From: Tenacibaculum holothuriorum
GTDB taxonomy: Bacteria; Bacteroidota; Bacteroidia; Flavobacteriales; Flavobacteriaceae
Assembly (NCBI RefSeq): GCF_002120225.1
Contig: NZ_LAPZ01000003.1
Span: forward strand, 310,001 to 374,000
DNA: 64,000 bases
Reading direction: 5' to 3'
The translations under genes and the position numbers were made by a program. The notes beneath the pieces are model-generated. The model worked only from the letters and a program-made list of their open reading frames with translations. It ran no database searches and was not told the DNA's origin. Of this stretch, positions 36,658 to 46,440 are shown piece by piece (positions within the stretch are counted from its first letter, which is position 1; every line of letters begins with the position of its first letter).

Positions 36658-37209
36658 TTAATTCTTTTTAAATGGTAAACCTAATTCTCCTAATAATGAC
36701 TTAGCTTCTTTATCAGTGTTAGCAGATGTTACAAAAGTAATATCCATACCACTAATTTTCTTTACTTGGTCAATATTAATCTCTGGGTAGATGATTTGTT
36801 CAGTAATTCCTAAGTTGTAATTACCTCTACCATCAAAACCATTTGCTTTAATTCCGTTAAAATCACGAACACGTGGTAACGAAGCAGTAATTAATCTGTC
36901 TAAGAATTCGAACATAATATCTCCTCTTAACGTAACTTTTGCACCAATTGGCATACCTTTACGTAATTTGAAGTTTGCAACGTCTTTCTTAGAGATTGTA
37001 GGTACAGCTTTTTGACCTGTAATAGTAGTTAACTCTTCTATTGCGTATTCAATTAATTTTTTATCAGCAATTGCAGCACCAACACCTTTAGATACAACGA
37101 TCTTTTGTAATTTAGGTACTTGCATTACGTTTTTATAACCGAATTCTTCAGTAAGAGCGCTAATTACTCGGCTCTTGTACTCTTCTTTTAATCTTGGTAC
37201 GTAACTCAT
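36658..37209 (-). CDS. rplE: 50S ribosomal protein L5 (uL5)
   Basis: 183 residues; 5S rRNA-binding protein with [31 protein letters not shown] and the C-terminal [20 protein letters not shown]. Four bases ahead of rpsN. Confidence 0.97.
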   Translation of the reverse strand: MSYVPRLKEEYKSRVISALTEEFGYKNVMQVPKLQKIVVSKGVGAAIADKKLIEYAIEELTTITGQKAVPTISKKDVANFKLRKGMPIGAKVTLRGDIMFEFLDRLITASLPRVRDFNGIKANGFDGRGNYNLGITEQIIYPEINIDQVKKISGMDITFVTSANTDKEAKSLLGELGLPFKKN

Positions 37210-37211
37210 GG

Positions 37212-37520
37212 TTATATAGCTTTATCTGATTTTTTTGATACTCTTACCTTCTTATCTCCTTCCATTTTGTATCCAACTCTTACTGCTTCACCGTTTTCGA
37301 TTAATGCAACGTTTGATATATGTAATGGAGCTTCTTTCTTTACGATACCTCCTTGTGGATTAGCAGCGCTAGGTTTAGTGTGCTTAGACACCATATTTAC
37401 ACCTTCTACAACTACTCTATCCGCATCTTTTAAGATACGTAATACCTTTCCTTCAGATCCTTTATGATCTCCTGCGATAACTTTAACAGTATCTCCTGAT
37501 TTAATTTTAAATTTCTTCAT
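37212..37520 (-). CDS. rplX: 50S ribosomal protein L24 (uL24)
   Basis: 102 residues; KOW motif near the N-terminus ([20 protein letters not shown]), then [16 protein letters not shown]. Assembly initiator of the large subunit. Two bases ahead of rplE. Confidence 0.97.
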   Translation of the reverse strand: MKKFKIKSGDTVKVIAGDHKGSEGKVLRILKDADRVVVEGVNMVSKHTKPSAANPQGGIVKKEAPLHISNVALIENGEAVRVGYKMEGDKKVRVSKKSDKAI

Positions 37521-37534
37521 CTTAAAATCTGTTT

Positions 37535-37903
37535 TTATAACACCTCTGGTGCTAATGATACTATTTTCATAAATTGCTTATCACGTAATTCACGAGCCAC
37601 AGGACCAAATACACGTGTACCTCTCATTTCCTCTGAAGGATTTAATAATACACAAGCATTATCGTCGAAGCGGATATATGAACCGTCTTTACGTCTAACT
37701 TCTTTCTTAGTACGAACAACAACTGCACGAGATACTTGACCTTTCTTTACAGTTCCGTTTGGAGTTGCAGATTTTACCGTAACTACGATTTTATCTCCAA
37801 CGCTAGCGTAACGCTTTTTTGTTCCTCCTAAAACTCTAATTACTAAAACTTCTTTTGCTCCAGTATTATCTGCGACTTTTAATCTTGATTCTGTCTGTAA
37901 CAT
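37535..37903 (-). CDS. rplN: 50S ribosomal protein L14 (uL14)
   Basis: 122 residues ([20 protein letters not shown]), with the C-terminal [14 protein letters not shown] signature at the subunit bridge. Full family length. Confidence 0.97.
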   Translation of the reverse strand: MLQTESRLKVADNTGAKEVLVIRVLGGTKKRYASVGDKIVVTVKSATPNGTVKKGQVSRAVVVRTKKEVRRKDGSYIRFDDNACVLLNPSEEMRGTRVFGPVARELRDKQFMKIVSLAPEVL

Positions 37904-37904
37904 A

Positions 37905-38162
37905 TTATTTAGCTCTTTCTAGGATTTCTACTAATCTCCAACGCTTAGATTTACTTAATGGACGAGTTTCCATTATCTTAACAGTATCTCCAATGTTGCA
38001 ATCGTTATTCTCGTCATGAGCAACGTACTTTTTCGTTTTTAATACGAACTTACCGTACATCGGGTGCTTAACTCTTTTTACCTCAGAAACAACTATAGAT
38101 TTCTCCATTTTGTTACTAGATACAACACCTATTCTTTCTTTTCTAAGATTTCTTTTTTCCAT
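37905..38162 (-). CDS. rpsQ: 30S ribosomal protein S17 (uS17)
   Basis: 85 residues, OB fold: [57 protein letters not shown]. One base separates its stop from the rplN start. Confidence 0.97.
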   Translation of the reverse strand: MEKRNLRKERIGVVSSNKMEKSIVVSEVKRVKHPMYGKFVLKTKKYVAHDENNDCNIGDTVKIMETRPLSKSKRWRLVEILERAK

Positions 38163-38179
38163 CTTTAAAATGACTAGAA

Positions 38180-38371
38180 TTATTGTAATTCTCTTTTAGT
38201 TAATTCTGAGGCAATTCTTGCCACAGTTCTTCTTAAGGTTCTTAACTGCATTGGGTTTTCCAATGGAGTAATGGCGTGAGCCATCTTAAGATCTGTATAA
38301 TTATTCTTCAACGCCCCTAGCTTTTCTTGTAAGTCAGCTGTTGATAATTCTTTAATTTCTGATTGTTTCAT
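38180..38371 (-). CDS. rpmC: 50S ribosomal protein L29 (uL29)
   Basis: 63 residues, helical hairpin at the exit tunnel ([20 protein letters not shown], then [15 protein letters not shown]). Usual place between rplP and rpsQ. Confidence 0.96.
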   Translation of the reverse strand: MKQSEIKELSTADLQEKLGALKNNYTDLKMAHAITPLENPMQLRTLRRTVARIASELTKRELQ

Positions 38372-38382
38372 GTTCTATAGAA

Positions 38383-38814
38383 TTAAGCGTTATAATCAAA
38401 ATCTCTAGCGATGATGAATTTAGTTTTAACAGGCAACTTTTGTGCTGCTAAACGTAAAGCTTCTTTCGCTACTTCCATTGGTACACCACCAACTTCAAAT
38501 AAGATTCTACCAGGTTTTACTACTGCTACGAAATGATCAGGTGCTCCTTTACCTTTACCCATACGAACCTCTAAAGGCTTCTTAGTAATAGGCTTGTCTG
38601 GAAAAATTTTAATCCAAAGTTGCCCCTCTCTTTTCATATAACGAGTTGCCGCAATACGAGCTGCTTCTATTTGGCGAGATGTAAGTAAGTTCTGGTCTAA
38701 TGATTTGATACCAAACATTCCGTTAGAAAGTTGTGTACCTCTACCAGAGTTTCCACTCATGTTCCCTTTACCTTTCTGAACTCTACGGAATTTTACTCTT
38801 TTTGGCTGTAACAT
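38383..38814 (-). CDS. rplP: 50S ribosomal protein L16 (uL16)
   Basis: 143 residues; [16 protein letters not shown] start, [20 protein letters not shown] and [20 protein letters not shown] mark the tRNA-contacting face. Full length. Confidence 0.97.
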   Translation of the reverse strand: MLQPKRVKFRRVQKGKGNMSGNSGRGTQLSNGMFGIKSLDQNLLTSRQIEAARIAATRYMKREGQLWIKIFPDKPITKKPLEVRMGKGKGAPDHFVAVVKPGRILFEVGGVPMEVAKEALRLAAQKLPVKTKFIIARDFDYNA

Positions 38815-38833
38815 GTCTAATTTCTTTTAAAAA

Positions 38834-39550
38834 TTATTTTCTTCTGCGAGGTTGACGCTTTCCTCCTCCTTTGTTTCCACCACCTTTTTGCTTAGATAGT
38901 CCAACTAATGGAGATAATTCACGCTTTCCATAAACCTCACCTTTCATAATCCATACTTTAACTCCGATACGACCGTAAGTAGTATGAGATTCAACTAATG
39001 CATAATCGATGTCTGCTCTAAAGGTAGAAAGAGGAATTCTCCCTTCTTTGTAATGCTCAGAACGTGCCATTTCTGCTCCATTTAAACGACCAGATAATTG
39101 TACTTTAATTCCTTCAGCATTCATTCTCATTGCAGCAGCGATAGCCATTTTAGTAGCACGCTTGTAAGAAATTCTGTTTTCGATTTGACGTGCGATACTA
39201 GCTGCAACTAATCTTGCATCTAATTCTGGACGCTTAATCTCGAAAATGTTAATTTGAACTTCTTTACCAGTAATTTTCTTAAGCTCTTCTTTTAACTTGT
39301 CTACCTCTTGACCTCCTTTACCAATAATGATACCTGGACGTGCAGTAGTGATAGTAACGGTTACAAGCTTTAAAGTACGCTCAATAATAACTCTTGATAC
39401 GCTTGCTTTAGATAATCTAGCATTGATATACTTTCTTATCTTATCATCCTCAGCAATTTTATCTCCGTAGTCATTTCCACCATACCAGTTAGATTCCCAA
39501 CCTCTGATGATTCCTAAACGATTTCCTATTGGATTTGTCTTTTGTCCCAT
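38834..39550 (-). CDS. rpsC: 30S ribosomal protein S3 (uS3)
   Basis: 238 residues: type II KH domain (about 40-105; [20 protein letters not shown] with the GxxG loop) and C-terminal domain (about 110-215; [33 protein letters not shown]), plus a Gly/Lys/Arg-rich tail. Lines the mRNA entry channel. Confidence 0.97.
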   Translation of the reverse strand: MGQKTNPIGNRLGIIRGWESNWYGGNDYGDKIAEDDKIRKYINARLSKASVSRVIIERTLKLVTVTITTARPGIIIGKGGQEVDKLKEELKKITGKEVQINIFEIKRPELDARLVAASIARQIENRISYKRATKMAIAAAMRMNAEGIKVQLSGRLNGAEMARSEHYKEGRIPLSTFRADIDYALVESHTTYGRIGVKVWIMKGEVYGKRELSPLVGLSKQKGGGNKGGGKRQPRRRK

Positions 39551-39561
39551 TTCTACTTTGA

Positions 39562-39966
39562 TTAATTGCTGTTATTTTTAGTTCCTAACTCTAAAGTAAC
39601 GTGGTTAGAACGCTTACGAATTCTGTGAGCACGCCCTTGTGGAGCTGGTCTTAATCTCTTTAACATTCCTGCGCTATCAACACAGATAGACTTTACATAT
39701 AATCCAGCGTCTTCGATAGATGCATCTTCATTTTTAGCTTGCCAGTTAGCAATAGCTGATAATAATAACTTTTCTAAGTTACGAGATGCTTCTTTTGGAC
39801 TGAATTTTAAGATTTGTAAAGCTTTTTCAACCTCTACTCCTCTTACTAAATCTGCTACCAAGCGCATTTTTCTTGGTGATGTAGGACAATTAGTTAATTT
39901 AGCGAAAGCTCTAGACTTTCTAGCCTCTTTTAACTGTGTTGCCATGTTATGTTTACGACTTCCCAT
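39562..39966 (-). CDS. rplV: 50S ribosomal protein L22 (uL22)
   Basis: 134 residues; [20 protein letters not shown] and the tunnel-lining hairpin with [20 protein letters not shown]. The N-terminal [11 protein letters not shown] is typical of Bacteroidota; a start at the second Met (eight codons in) is possible. Confidence 0.95.
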   Translation of the reverse strand: MGSRKHNMATQLKEARKSRAFAKLTNCPTSPRKMRLVADLVRGVEVEKALQILKFSPKEASRNLEKLLLSAIANWQAKNEDASIEDAGLYVKSICVDSAGMLKRLRPAPQGRAHRIRKRSNHVTLELGTKNNSN

Positions 39967-39975
39967 AATTTCCTA

Positions 39976-40254
39976 CTATTTTTTTCCTTTATTTTTTGCA
40001 CCAGCGTGTCCACGGAATGAACGAGTTGGTGAAAATTCGCCTAATTTATGACCTACCATGTTTTCAGTAACGTATACTGGTACAAACTGACGTCCATTGT
40101 GAACAGCGATTGTTTGTCCAACAAAATCAGGAGTAATCATACTTGCTCTAGACCAAGTTTTGATAACTGTTTTCTTTCCTGACTCTACGTTAGCTAACAC
40201 TTTTTTCTCTAACTTATAGTGAACGTAAGGTCCTTTTTTTAATGATCTTGCCAT
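39976..40254 (-). CDS. rpsS: 30S ribosomal protein S19 (uS19)
   Basis: 92 residues ([20 protein letters not shown]), with [20 protein letters not shown] and [18 protein letters not shown]. Sits in the 30S head next to S13. Confidence 0.97.
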   Translation of the reverse strand: MARSLKKGPYVHYKLEKKVLANVESGKKTVIKTWSRASMITPDFVGQTIAVHNGRQFVPVYVTENMVGHKLGEFSPTRSFRGHAGAKNKGKK

Positions 40255-40260
40255 GGTTTA

Positions 40261-41085
40261 TTATTTCTTTCTACGTTCTATAATATACTTGTTACTAGCT
40301 TTGGTCTTAGATCTAGTCTTAAATCCTTTTGCAGGGATACCGTTTCTAGACCTTGGATGTCCTCCAGAAGAACGTCCTTCACCACCACCCATTGGGTGAT
40401 CTACTGGGTTCATACGAACAGCATTCGTTCTTGGTCTTCTACCTAACCATCTAGATCTACCAGCTTTACCAGAAACTAATAATTGGTGATCTGAGTTAGA
40501 TACAACTCCGATAGTTGCCATACAAGTTAATAAGATTAATCTTGTTTCACCTGAAGGTAACTTTACTGTAGCATACTTACCGTCTTTTGCCATTAACTGA
40601 GCGAAAGAACCTGCAGAACGAGCCATAACAGCTCCTTGTCCTGGACGTAATTCGATACAAGAAATTGTTGTACCTAATGGAATATTTGCTAAAGTCATAG
40701 CATTTCCTACGTCTGGTGTAGCTCCTTCTCCTGACACGATAGTTTGACCTACTTTTAATCCGTTTTGTGCAATTACATAACGCTTTTCTCCATCAGCATA
40801 AACCACTAAAGCGATAAACGCAGTACGGTTTGGATCGTACTCGATAGTTTTTACTGTTGCAGGGATACCAGCTTTATCTCTTTTAAAATCGATAATACGG
40901 TATTGTTTCTTATGACCTCCTCCGATGTTACGAGTTGTCATACGTCCCTGATTGTTTCGACCTCCAGATCGTTTTTTCGGAGCTAATAAAGATTTCTCCG
41001 GCTTATCAGTAGTAATGGTGTCGAACCCATTTACAACTCTAAAACGCTGACCTGGTGTTATTGGTTTTAATTTTCTAACTGACAT
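40261..41085 (-). CDS. rplB: 50S ribosomal protein L2 (uL2)
   Basis: 274 residues; peptidyl-transferase-associated protein. Clear [40 protein letters not shown], and the C-terminal [18 protein letters not shown] with the conserved His. Full length. Confidence 0.98.
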   Translation of the reverse strand: MSVRKLKPITPGQRFRVVNGFDTITTDKPEKSLLAPKKRSGGRNNQGRMTTRNIGGGHKKQYRIIDFKRDKAGIPATVKTIEYDPNRTAFIALVVYADGEKRYVIAQNGLKVGQTIVSGEGATPDVGNAMTLANIPLGTTISCIELRPGQGAVMARSAGSFAQLMAKDGKYATVKLPSGETRLILLTCMATIGVVSNSDHQLLVSGKAGRSRWLGRRPRTNAVRMNPVDHPMGGGEGRSSGGHPRSRNGIPAKGFKTRSKTKASNKYIIERRKK

Positions 41086-41096
41086 TGTTGTCTTTC

Positions 41097-41387
41097 TTAA
41101 AGATTGTTATAAAAATCAATAGTTTCTCCTTCAGCTAACTGAACGATTGCTTTCTTATATCCACTATTTAACCCTGTTACTAAACCTTTCTTAGTGTACT
41201 TAGTTTTACGTAACGCAGGGTAGTTCATAGTTTTTACAGACTCAACCGATACTCCATAAGCAGCTTCTACAGCTCCTTTGATTTCTAATTTGTTAGCTTT
41301 CTTATTTACAACAAACGCAAAACGATTGAATACCTCGCTATCGTTTGTAGCTTTTTCCGTAATAATAGGTTTTACTAAAATGCTCAT
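41097..41387 (-). CDS. rplW: 50S ribosomal protein L23 (uL23)
   Basis: 96 residues; [20 protein letters not shown] and the loop of [13 protein letters not shown] at the exit tunnel, where trigger factor and SRP dock. Nine bases below rplD. Confidence 0.97.
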   Translation of the reverse strand: MSILVKPIITEKATNDSEVFNRFAFVVNKKANKLEIKGAVEAAYGVSVESVKTMNYPALRKTKYTKKGLVTGLNSGYKKAIVQLAEGETIDFYNNL

Positions 41388-41395
41388 TTCTTTCC

Positions 41396-42025
41396 CTATT
41401 TACTTAAATTAGACTGAATTCCTTCTAAAGTGCTTTCAGAAACAACAACTTTTGCAGCGTTTAATACGTTATAAGTGTTAATTCCTGTAGCATTTACTAC
41501 TTTAGAACCTTGTAAATTACGAGAAGATAAGTATACGTTCTTATTTTCTTCAGCAATTACGAATAAAGATTTCTTAGTATCTAATCCTAAAGCTTTTAAT
41601 ACATTAACAAATTCTTTTGTTTTTGGAGCTTCGAAATTGAAGTCTTCAACAACTACTAAATTGTTATCTTTTGCTTGAATACTTAAAGCTGATTTACGAG
41701 CTAAACGCTTCAAGTTCTTGTTTAATTTGAAAGAATAGTTACGTGGTCTTGGTCCAAAAATACGTCCTCCTCCTCTAAAAACAGGTGACTTGATAGATCC
41801 TGCACGTGCAGTACCTGTACCTTTTTGTTTTTTAATCTTTCTTGTAGAACCAGTAATCTCACCTCTTTCTTTAGCCTTGTGAGTACCTTGTCTCTGGTTA
41901 GCTAAATATTGCTTAACATCTAAATAGATTGCGTGATCGTTAGGCTCTATACCGAATACTTCGCTAGAAAGTTCAACTTTTCTACCAGTATCTTTTCCTG
42001 TGATATCTAATACAGCTACTTTCAT
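41396..42025 (-). CDS. rplD: 50S ribosomal protein L4 (uL4)
   Basis: 209 residues; the tunnel-lining extended loop is [20 protein letters not shown] followed by [17 protein letters not shown]. Stop of rplC and start of rplD share one base (42025). In E. coli L4 represses the S10 operon through its leader; a candidate attenuator exists in the leader here. Confidence 0.97.
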   Translation of the reverse strand: MKVAVLDITGKDTGRKVELSSEVFGIEPNDHAIYLDVKQYLANQRQGTHKAKERGEITGSTRKIKKQKGTGTARAGSIKSPVFRGGGRIFGPRPRNYSFKLNKNLKRLARKSALSIQAKDNNLVVVEDFNFEAPKTKEFVNVLKALGLDTKKSLFVIAEENKNVYLSSRNLQGSKVVNATGINTYNVLNAAKVVVSESTLEGIQSNLSK

Positions 42026-42642
42026 TATTTCTCGATAGTTACATAAGAGTTCTTGTGTCCTGGAACCGCACCTTTTACTACGATAAGGTTCTTATCAGCA
42101 ACCACTTTTAATACTCTTAAATTTTGAACTTTAACTTTATCTCCTCCCATACGACCTGCCATACGCATTCCTTTGAATACTCTTGCAGGGTAAGAAGCAG
42201 CACCAATAGAACCTGGAGCTCTTAAACGGTTGTGTTGACCGTGAGTAGCTTGCCCAACTCCGGCAAATCCGTGACGTTTAACAACACCTTGAAAACCTTT
42301 ACCTTTAGAAGTTCCTGATACATCAACGAACTCTCCTTCAGTAAACATTTCAACAGTAATTGAGTCACCTAAATTGTACTCTCCATCAAATCCTTGGAAT
42401 TCAACAACTTTTCTTTTAGCAGATGTACCAGCTTTTTTAAAGTGACCATCTAAAGCTTTATTAGAGCTTTTTGCTTTTTTGTCATCGAAACCAAGTTGTA
42501 AAGCATTGTAGCCATCAACCTCTTCGGTTCTGACTTGGGTAACAACGCAAGGACCTGCTTCGATTACTGTACAAGGAATATTCTTCCCGTTCTCATCGAA
42601 TAAGCTGGTCATTCCTACTTTTCTTCCTATTAACCCAGACAT
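42025..42642 (-). CDS. rplC: 50S ribosomal protein L3 (uL3)
   Basis: 205 residues; [20 protein letters not shown] and the centre-reaching loop [20 protein letters not shown] plus [13 protein letters not shown]. First gene of the S10 transcript in this genome, because rpsJ lies on the other side of a terminator/promoter. Leader about 230 bases. Confidence 0.97.
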   Translation of the reverse strand: MSGLIGRKVGMTSLFDENGKNIPCTVIEAGPCVVTQVRTEEVDGYNALQLGFDDKKAKSSNKALDGHFKKAGTSAKRKVVEFQGFDGEYNLGDSITVEMFTEGEFVDVSGTSKGKGFQGVVKRHGFAGVGQATHGQHNRLRAPGSIGAASYPARVFKGMRMAGRMGGDKVKVQNLRVLKVVADKNLIVVKGAVPGHKNSYVTIEK

Positions 42643-42743
42643 ATTTGTTTGTTTTAGACGATAGATATTTTATCCAGCGCGTCAATTAATAATTATTATT
42701 TGAAACAAAAGTTTCATTTTTTGACTTATCTAAAGTTTTTCTC

Positions 42744-42790
42744 AAAAAAAAGAGCCAAAAACACCTTGTCGCTTAGCTCTTTAGTGTTTT
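42744..42790 (-). promoter_or_regulatory. Candidate transcription attenuator in the S10 leader
   Basis: On the minus strand AAAACAC (42784-42790) can pair with GTGTTTT (42758-42764), and AAAGAGC (42776-42782) with GCTCTTT (42749-42755), which runs straight into T7. The two pairings cross, so they either exclude each other or form a pseudoknot. The second pairing followed by T residues looks like a terminator with a large loop. Arrangement as in a leader attenuator; not tested. Confidence 0.45.
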
Positions 42791-42879
42791 ACCGTTTTTC
42801 CTTCGCGAAACCCTCCGGACATGTCGACTGAACCTAAATTCAGTGTAAAATATTTACACCCTGAATCTTAATTCGGGTG

Positions 42880-42910
42880 CAAAAGTAAAAAAAACTTTCG
42901 GTTTAACAAA
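42880..42910 (-). promoter_or_regulatory. Promoter of the rplC-rpsN transcript
   Basis: Minus-strand TTTG (42907-42910), exactly 19 bases, TACTTTTG (42880-42887). The -33 TTTG is the loop of the preceding terminator and the -7 box begins at the end of its T tract. Confidence 0.85.
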
Positions 42911-42925
42911 ATTAAACCGAAAGTT
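42886..42925 (-). terminator. Terminator after rpsJ (end of the str transcript)
   Basis: AACTTTCGGTTTAA/TTAAACCGAAAGTT, a perfect 14-bp stem (42893-42906 with 42912-42925) with a 5-base loop, followed by T7-8 on the minus strand. It overlaps the rplC promoter. Confidence 0.92.
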
Positions 42926-42941
42926 ATTAATTATGATATAC

Positions 42942-43247
42942 TTATACCTTGATTTCAACTTCAACTCCACTTGGTAACTCAAGTTTCATTAAAGCATCGA
43001 TAGTCTTAGATGAAGAACTATAAATGTCTAATAAACGCTTGTAAGCAGATAATTGAAATTGCTCACGAGATTTTTTGTTTACGTGTGGTGAACGTAATAC
43101 TGTAAAAATCTTCTTATGAGTTGGTAAAGGAATTGGTCCGTTAACAACCGCTCCAGTACTTTTTACTGTCTTTACGATTTTTTCAGCAGACTTGTCTACT
43201 AAATTATAATCGTAAGATTTTAATTTTATTCTAATTTTTTGACTCAT
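42942..43247 (-). CDS. rpsJ: 30S ribosomal protein S10 (uS10)
   Basis: 101 residues ([20 protein letters not shown]), with [20 protein letters not shown]. Also serves as NusE in antitermination. Here it belongs to the str transcript with fusA (5 bases upstream) rather than to the S10 transcript. Confidence 0.97.
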   Translation of the reverse strand: MSQKIRIKLKSYDYNLVDKSAEKIVKTVKSTGAVVNGPIPLPTHKKIFTVLRSPHVNKKSREQFQLSAYKRLLDIYSSSSKTIDALMKLELPSGVEVEIKV

Positions 43248-43252
43248 CTTAA

Positions 43253-45370
43253 TTAACCTTTAGCATTAGCGATTACTTCTTCTGAAATGTTAGATGGAGT
43301 CTCTGCATAGTGAGAGAATTCCATTGTAGATGTTGCTCTACCAGAAGATAATGTACGTAAAGCAGTTACATAACCAAACATTTCTGATAATGGTACGATT
43401 GCTTTTACTACTTTAGACCCAGAACGATCACTCATATCGTTTACTTGACCACGTCTTCTGTTTAAGTCACCTACGATGTCACCCATATTTTCTTCTGGAG
43501 TTAACACCTCTAACTTCATCATTGGCTCCATGATTTTAGCTTTTGCAGCTTTTGCAGCAGCTTTATAACCTAATTTAGCAGCTAATTCGAATGATAATTG
43601 ATCAGAATCTACAGGGTGGAAAGACCCATCTGTTAAAGTAACTTTCATAGAATCCATTTCGTAACCTGCTAATGGACCATTCTTCATTGCTTCTTTGAAT
43701 CCTTTTTCTACTGAAGGAACAAATTCCTTAGGAACGTTACCACCTTTAATTACAGATTCGAATACTAAACCTTGAGTACCTTCTTCTGCAGGCTCCATTT
43801 TGAATACGATATCAGCAAACTTACCACGTCCACCAGATTGCTTTTTATAAACCTCTCTGTGTTCTGCCGCAGCTGTAATAGCCTCTTTGTATTCTACTTG
43901 TGGTTGACCTTGGTTAACTTCTACTTTAAACTCACGCTTTAAACGATCTACAATAATATCTAAGTGTAACTCACCCATTCCTGAAATTACTGTTTGACCA
44001 GAAGCTTCGTCAGTTTTAACTGTAAATGTTGGATCTTCTTCAGCTAATTTTGCTAAAGCCATACCTAACTTATCTACATCTCCCTTAGTTTTTGGCTCAA
44101 CAGCGATACCAATTACTGGATCTGGGAAATCCATAGATTCTAATACGATCGGTGCTTTTTCTGCAGATAAAGTATCACCAGTTTTGATGTCTTTAAATCC
44201 TACAGCAGCTCCGATATCTCCTGCTTCGATAAAATCGATAGCATTTTGCTTGTTAGAGTGCATTTGGTAGATACGTGAGATACGCTCTTTTTTACCAGAA
44301 CGGTTGTTTAACACGTAAGAACCTGCATCTAAACGACCAGAGTATGCACGGAAGAATGCTAAACGACCTACGAAAGGATCTGTAGCGATCTTAAATGCTA
44401 AAGCTGAAAATGGCTCTTTTACATCTGGCTTACGAGCAATCTCTTCTCCTGTATCAGGATCAGTACCAATGATTGCTTCTTTATCTGTTGGAGAAGGTAA
44501 ATAACGACAAACAGCATCTAATAAGAACTGAACACCTTTGTTTTTAAATGCCGATCCACAAACCATAGGAATGATAGACATATCCATTACAGCAGCACGT
44601 AAAGCAGCGTGCACTTCCTCTTCTGTAATAGAGTCTTCATCTTCCATGAACTTCTCTAATAAATTCTCATCATAAGCAGCAACCTCTTCGATTAACTTAG
44701 CTCTTAACATAGCTGCTTCTTCTTTTAAATCTTCTGGGATATCAACGATATCGAAAGTAGATCCGAAGTTGTCATCATGCCATACAATAGCACGGTTCTT
44801 TACTAAATCTACAATCCCTTTAAAGTCTGCCTCATCACCAATGTTCAATACGATTGGCACTGCATTAGACTTTAACATATCTTTTACCTGCTGACATACT
44901 GCTAAGAAGTTAGATCCTTGACGGTCCATCTTGTTAACAAATCCAATACGAGGTACTTTATAGTTATCAGCTAAACGCCAGTTAGTTTCTGACTGTGGCT
45001 CTACACCATCAACCGCTGAGAATAAGAATACTAAACCATCTAATACACGTAAAGAACGGTTTACCTCTACAGTAAAGTCAACGTGACCAGGAGTATCAAT
45101 AATATTAAAGTGATATCCTTTAGTATCAGGAGTTGGTTGTCCATTCTCGATTGGGAATTTCCACTCACAAGTAGTTGCAGCAGAAGTAATTGTAATACCT
45201 CTTTCTGCTTCTTGCTCCATCCAGTCCATCGTAGATGCACCGTCGTGAACTTCACCAATTTTATGAGAAACTCCTGTATAAAACAAGATACGCTCAGTAG
45301 TTGTAGTTTTTCCTGCATCAATGTGAGCAGCAATACCTATATTTCTTGTAAATTTTAAATCTCTAGCCAT
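43253..45370 (-). CDS. fusA: Elongation factor G
   Basis: 705-residue GTPase driving ribosome translocation. G domain motifs: [15 protein letters not shown] (G1), [10 protein letters not shown] (G2), DTPGHVDF (G3) and NKMD (G4). Domains II-V follow; domain IV starts near PQVEYKEAI and the C-terminus has [20 protein letters not shown]. Full-length, canonical form. Confidence 0.98.
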   Translation of the reverse strand: MARDLKFTRNIGIAAHIDAGKTTTTERILFYTGVSHKIGEVHDGASTMDWMEQEAERGITITSAATTCEWKFPIENGQPTPDTKGYHFNIIDTPGHVDFTVEVNRSLRVLDGLVFLFSAVDGVEPQSETNWRLADNYKVPRIGFVNKMDRQGSNFLAVCQQVKDMLKSNAVPIVLNIGDEADFKGIVDLVKNRAIVWHDDNFGSTFDIVDIPEDLKEEAAMLRAKLIEEVAAYDENLLEKFMEDEDSITEEEVHAALRAAVMDMSIIPMVCGSAFKNKGVQFLLDAVCRYLPSPTDKEAIIGTDPDTGEEIARKPDVKEPFSALAFKIATDPFVGRLAFFRAYSGRLDAGSYVLNNRSGKKERISRIYQMHSNKQNAIDFIEAGDIGAAVGFKDIKTGDTLSAEKAPIVLESMDFPDPVIGIAVEPKTKGDVDKLGMALAKLAEEDPTFTVKTDEASGQTVISGMGELHLDIIVDRLKREFKVEVNQGQPQVEYKEAITAAAEHREVYKKQSGGRGKFADIVFKMEPAEEGTQGLVFESVIKGGNVPKEFVPSVEKGFKEAMKNGPLAGYEMDSMKVTLTDGSFHPVDSDQLSFELAAKLGYKAAAKAAKAKIMEPMMKLEVLTPEENMGDIVGDLNRRRGQVNDMSDRSGSKVVKAIVPLSEMFGYVTALRTLSSGRATSTMEFSHYAETPSNISEEVIANAKG

Positions 45371-45375
45371 TGTAA

Positions 45376-45852
45376 TTAAAATCTAAAGTGTGAGAATGCC
45401 TTGTTAGCCTCAGCCATTTTATGAGTATCTACTCTTTTCTTAACAGCAGCTCCTTCTTCTTTAGCAGCAGCTAAAATCTCTGATGCTAAACGTTGCGCCA
45501 TTGTTTTTTCATTACGCTTACGCGCATAAGAAATCATCCATTTGATCGCCATTGAAACTTTACGATCTGGACGAATTTGCATTGGGATTTGGAATGTTGC
45601 TCCACCAACACGACGAGAACGTACTTCTACGTGTGGCATTACATTTGACAAACCATCTTTCCAAACTTCTAAAGCTGACTTTTCTTCGTCAGTTTTCTTT
45701 TCATTTACGATATCCATTGCATCGTAAAACACTTTGAATGCTACAGATTTCTTACCGTCCCACATTAAGTTGTTTACAAAACGTGTTACTAATTGGTCGT
45801 TAAACCTTGGGTCCGGTAACAAAACTCTTTTTTTAGCTCTTCTTTTTCTCAT
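45376..45852 (-). CDS. rpsG: 30S ribosomal protein S7 (uS7)
   Basis: 158 residues; [40 protein letters not shown] and the C-terminal [14 protein letters not shown]. Head assembly protein of the small subunit, 5 bases upstream of fusA. Confidence 0.97.
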   Translation of the reverse strand: MRKRRAKKRVLLPDPRFNDQLVTRFVNNLMWDGKKSVAFKVFYDAMDIVNEKKTDEEKSALEVWKDGLSNVMPHVEVRSRRVGGATFQIPMQIRPDRKVSMAIKWMISYARKRNEKTMAQRLASEILAAAKEEGAAVKKRVDTHKMAEANKAFSHFRF

Positions 45853-45885
45853 GTTTCTACATTAAAAAAGTTACTAATTATTTTT

Positions 45886-46266
45886 TTACTTCTTGTCTTT
45901 TGGGCGTTTTGCACCGTACTTAGATCTACGTTGAGTTCTTCCCTCAACACCTGCAGTATCTAATGCACCACGTACAACGTGATATTTAACCCCTGGTAAA
46001 TCTTTTACCCTTCCACCTCTAACTAATACTATCGAGTGCTCTTGAAGGTTGTGCCCCTCACCTGGAATATACGCGTTAATCTCATTACCATTTGTTAACC
46101 TAACACGCGCTACTTTACGCATTGCTGAATTAGGTTTTTTTGGTGTTGTAGTATAAACACGCGTACAAACTCCACGTCTTTGAGGACATGCCGTCAAAGC
46201 AGCCGATTTACTCTTCTTAGTTATTTTGGTTCTTCCTTTTCGAACTAATTGTTGAATAGTTGGCAT
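45886..46266 (-). CDS. rpsL: 30S ribosomal protein S12 (uS12)
   Basis: 126 residues; [20 protein letters not shown], the decoding loop [20 protein letters not shown] with the streptomycin-related Lys, and [19 protein letters not shown]. First gene of the str transcript. Wild-type-looking Lys in TPKKPNSA, so no classical streptomycin-resistance change there. Confidence 0.98.
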   Translation of the reverse strand: MPTIQQLVRKGRTKITKKSKSAALTACPQRRGVCTRVYTTTPKKPNSAMRKVARVRLTNGNEINAYIPGEGHNLQEHSIVLVRGGRVKDLPGVKYHVVRGALDTAGVEGRTQRRSKYGAKRPKDKK

Positions 46267-46305
46267 ACTAAAATGTTACTAATTTTCGTTTGTATTTTAA
46301 ATTAT

Positions 46306-46321
46306 ACTCTTTTTTAAGAGT
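46306..46321 (-). promoter_or_regulatory. Short hairpin in the rpsL leader
   Basis: ACTCTT/AAGAGT with a 4-base loop, close to the predicted transcript start. Could stabilise the 5' end of the str mRNA; weak evidence. Confidence 0.3.
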
Positions 46322-46324
46322 GTG

Positions 46325-46355
46325 CAAATGTACGATTATTTTCTAATTATTCAAA
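46325..46355 (-). promoter_or_regulatory. Promoter of the str (rpsL-rpsG-fusA-rpsJ) transcript
   Basis: Minus-strand TTTG (46352-46355), exactly 19 bases, TACATTTG (46325-46332). Leader of about 55 bases to the rpsL ATG. Confidence 0.88.
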
Positions 46356-46440
46356 TATCAGCGAGTTATTTTAAACAAGTAATTTTTCAACAACCTTACT
46401 TTACATGTTTTCGTGTACTTTAGCCAAAAAGTTTTAGCAA

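Larger units (their letters stand above)
42643..42941 (-). other. rpsJ-rplC intergenic region (S10-operon leader)
   Basis: 299 bases without a gene. In transcription order (minus strand) it holds the rpsJ terminator, the overlapping rplC promoter, a 5' hairpin (GTGTAAA/TTTACAC at 42843-42859 extended by ATTCA/TGAAT to 42838-42866), and a pair of crossing complementarities that form a possible attenuator (42744-42790). The listed elements are described separately. Confidence 0.7.

Noticed and set aside
45067..45358. Open frames on both strands within fusA
   Set aside because: Both are alternative readings of the conserved EF-G GTPase domain; protein sequences are low-complexity and unrelated to any family.
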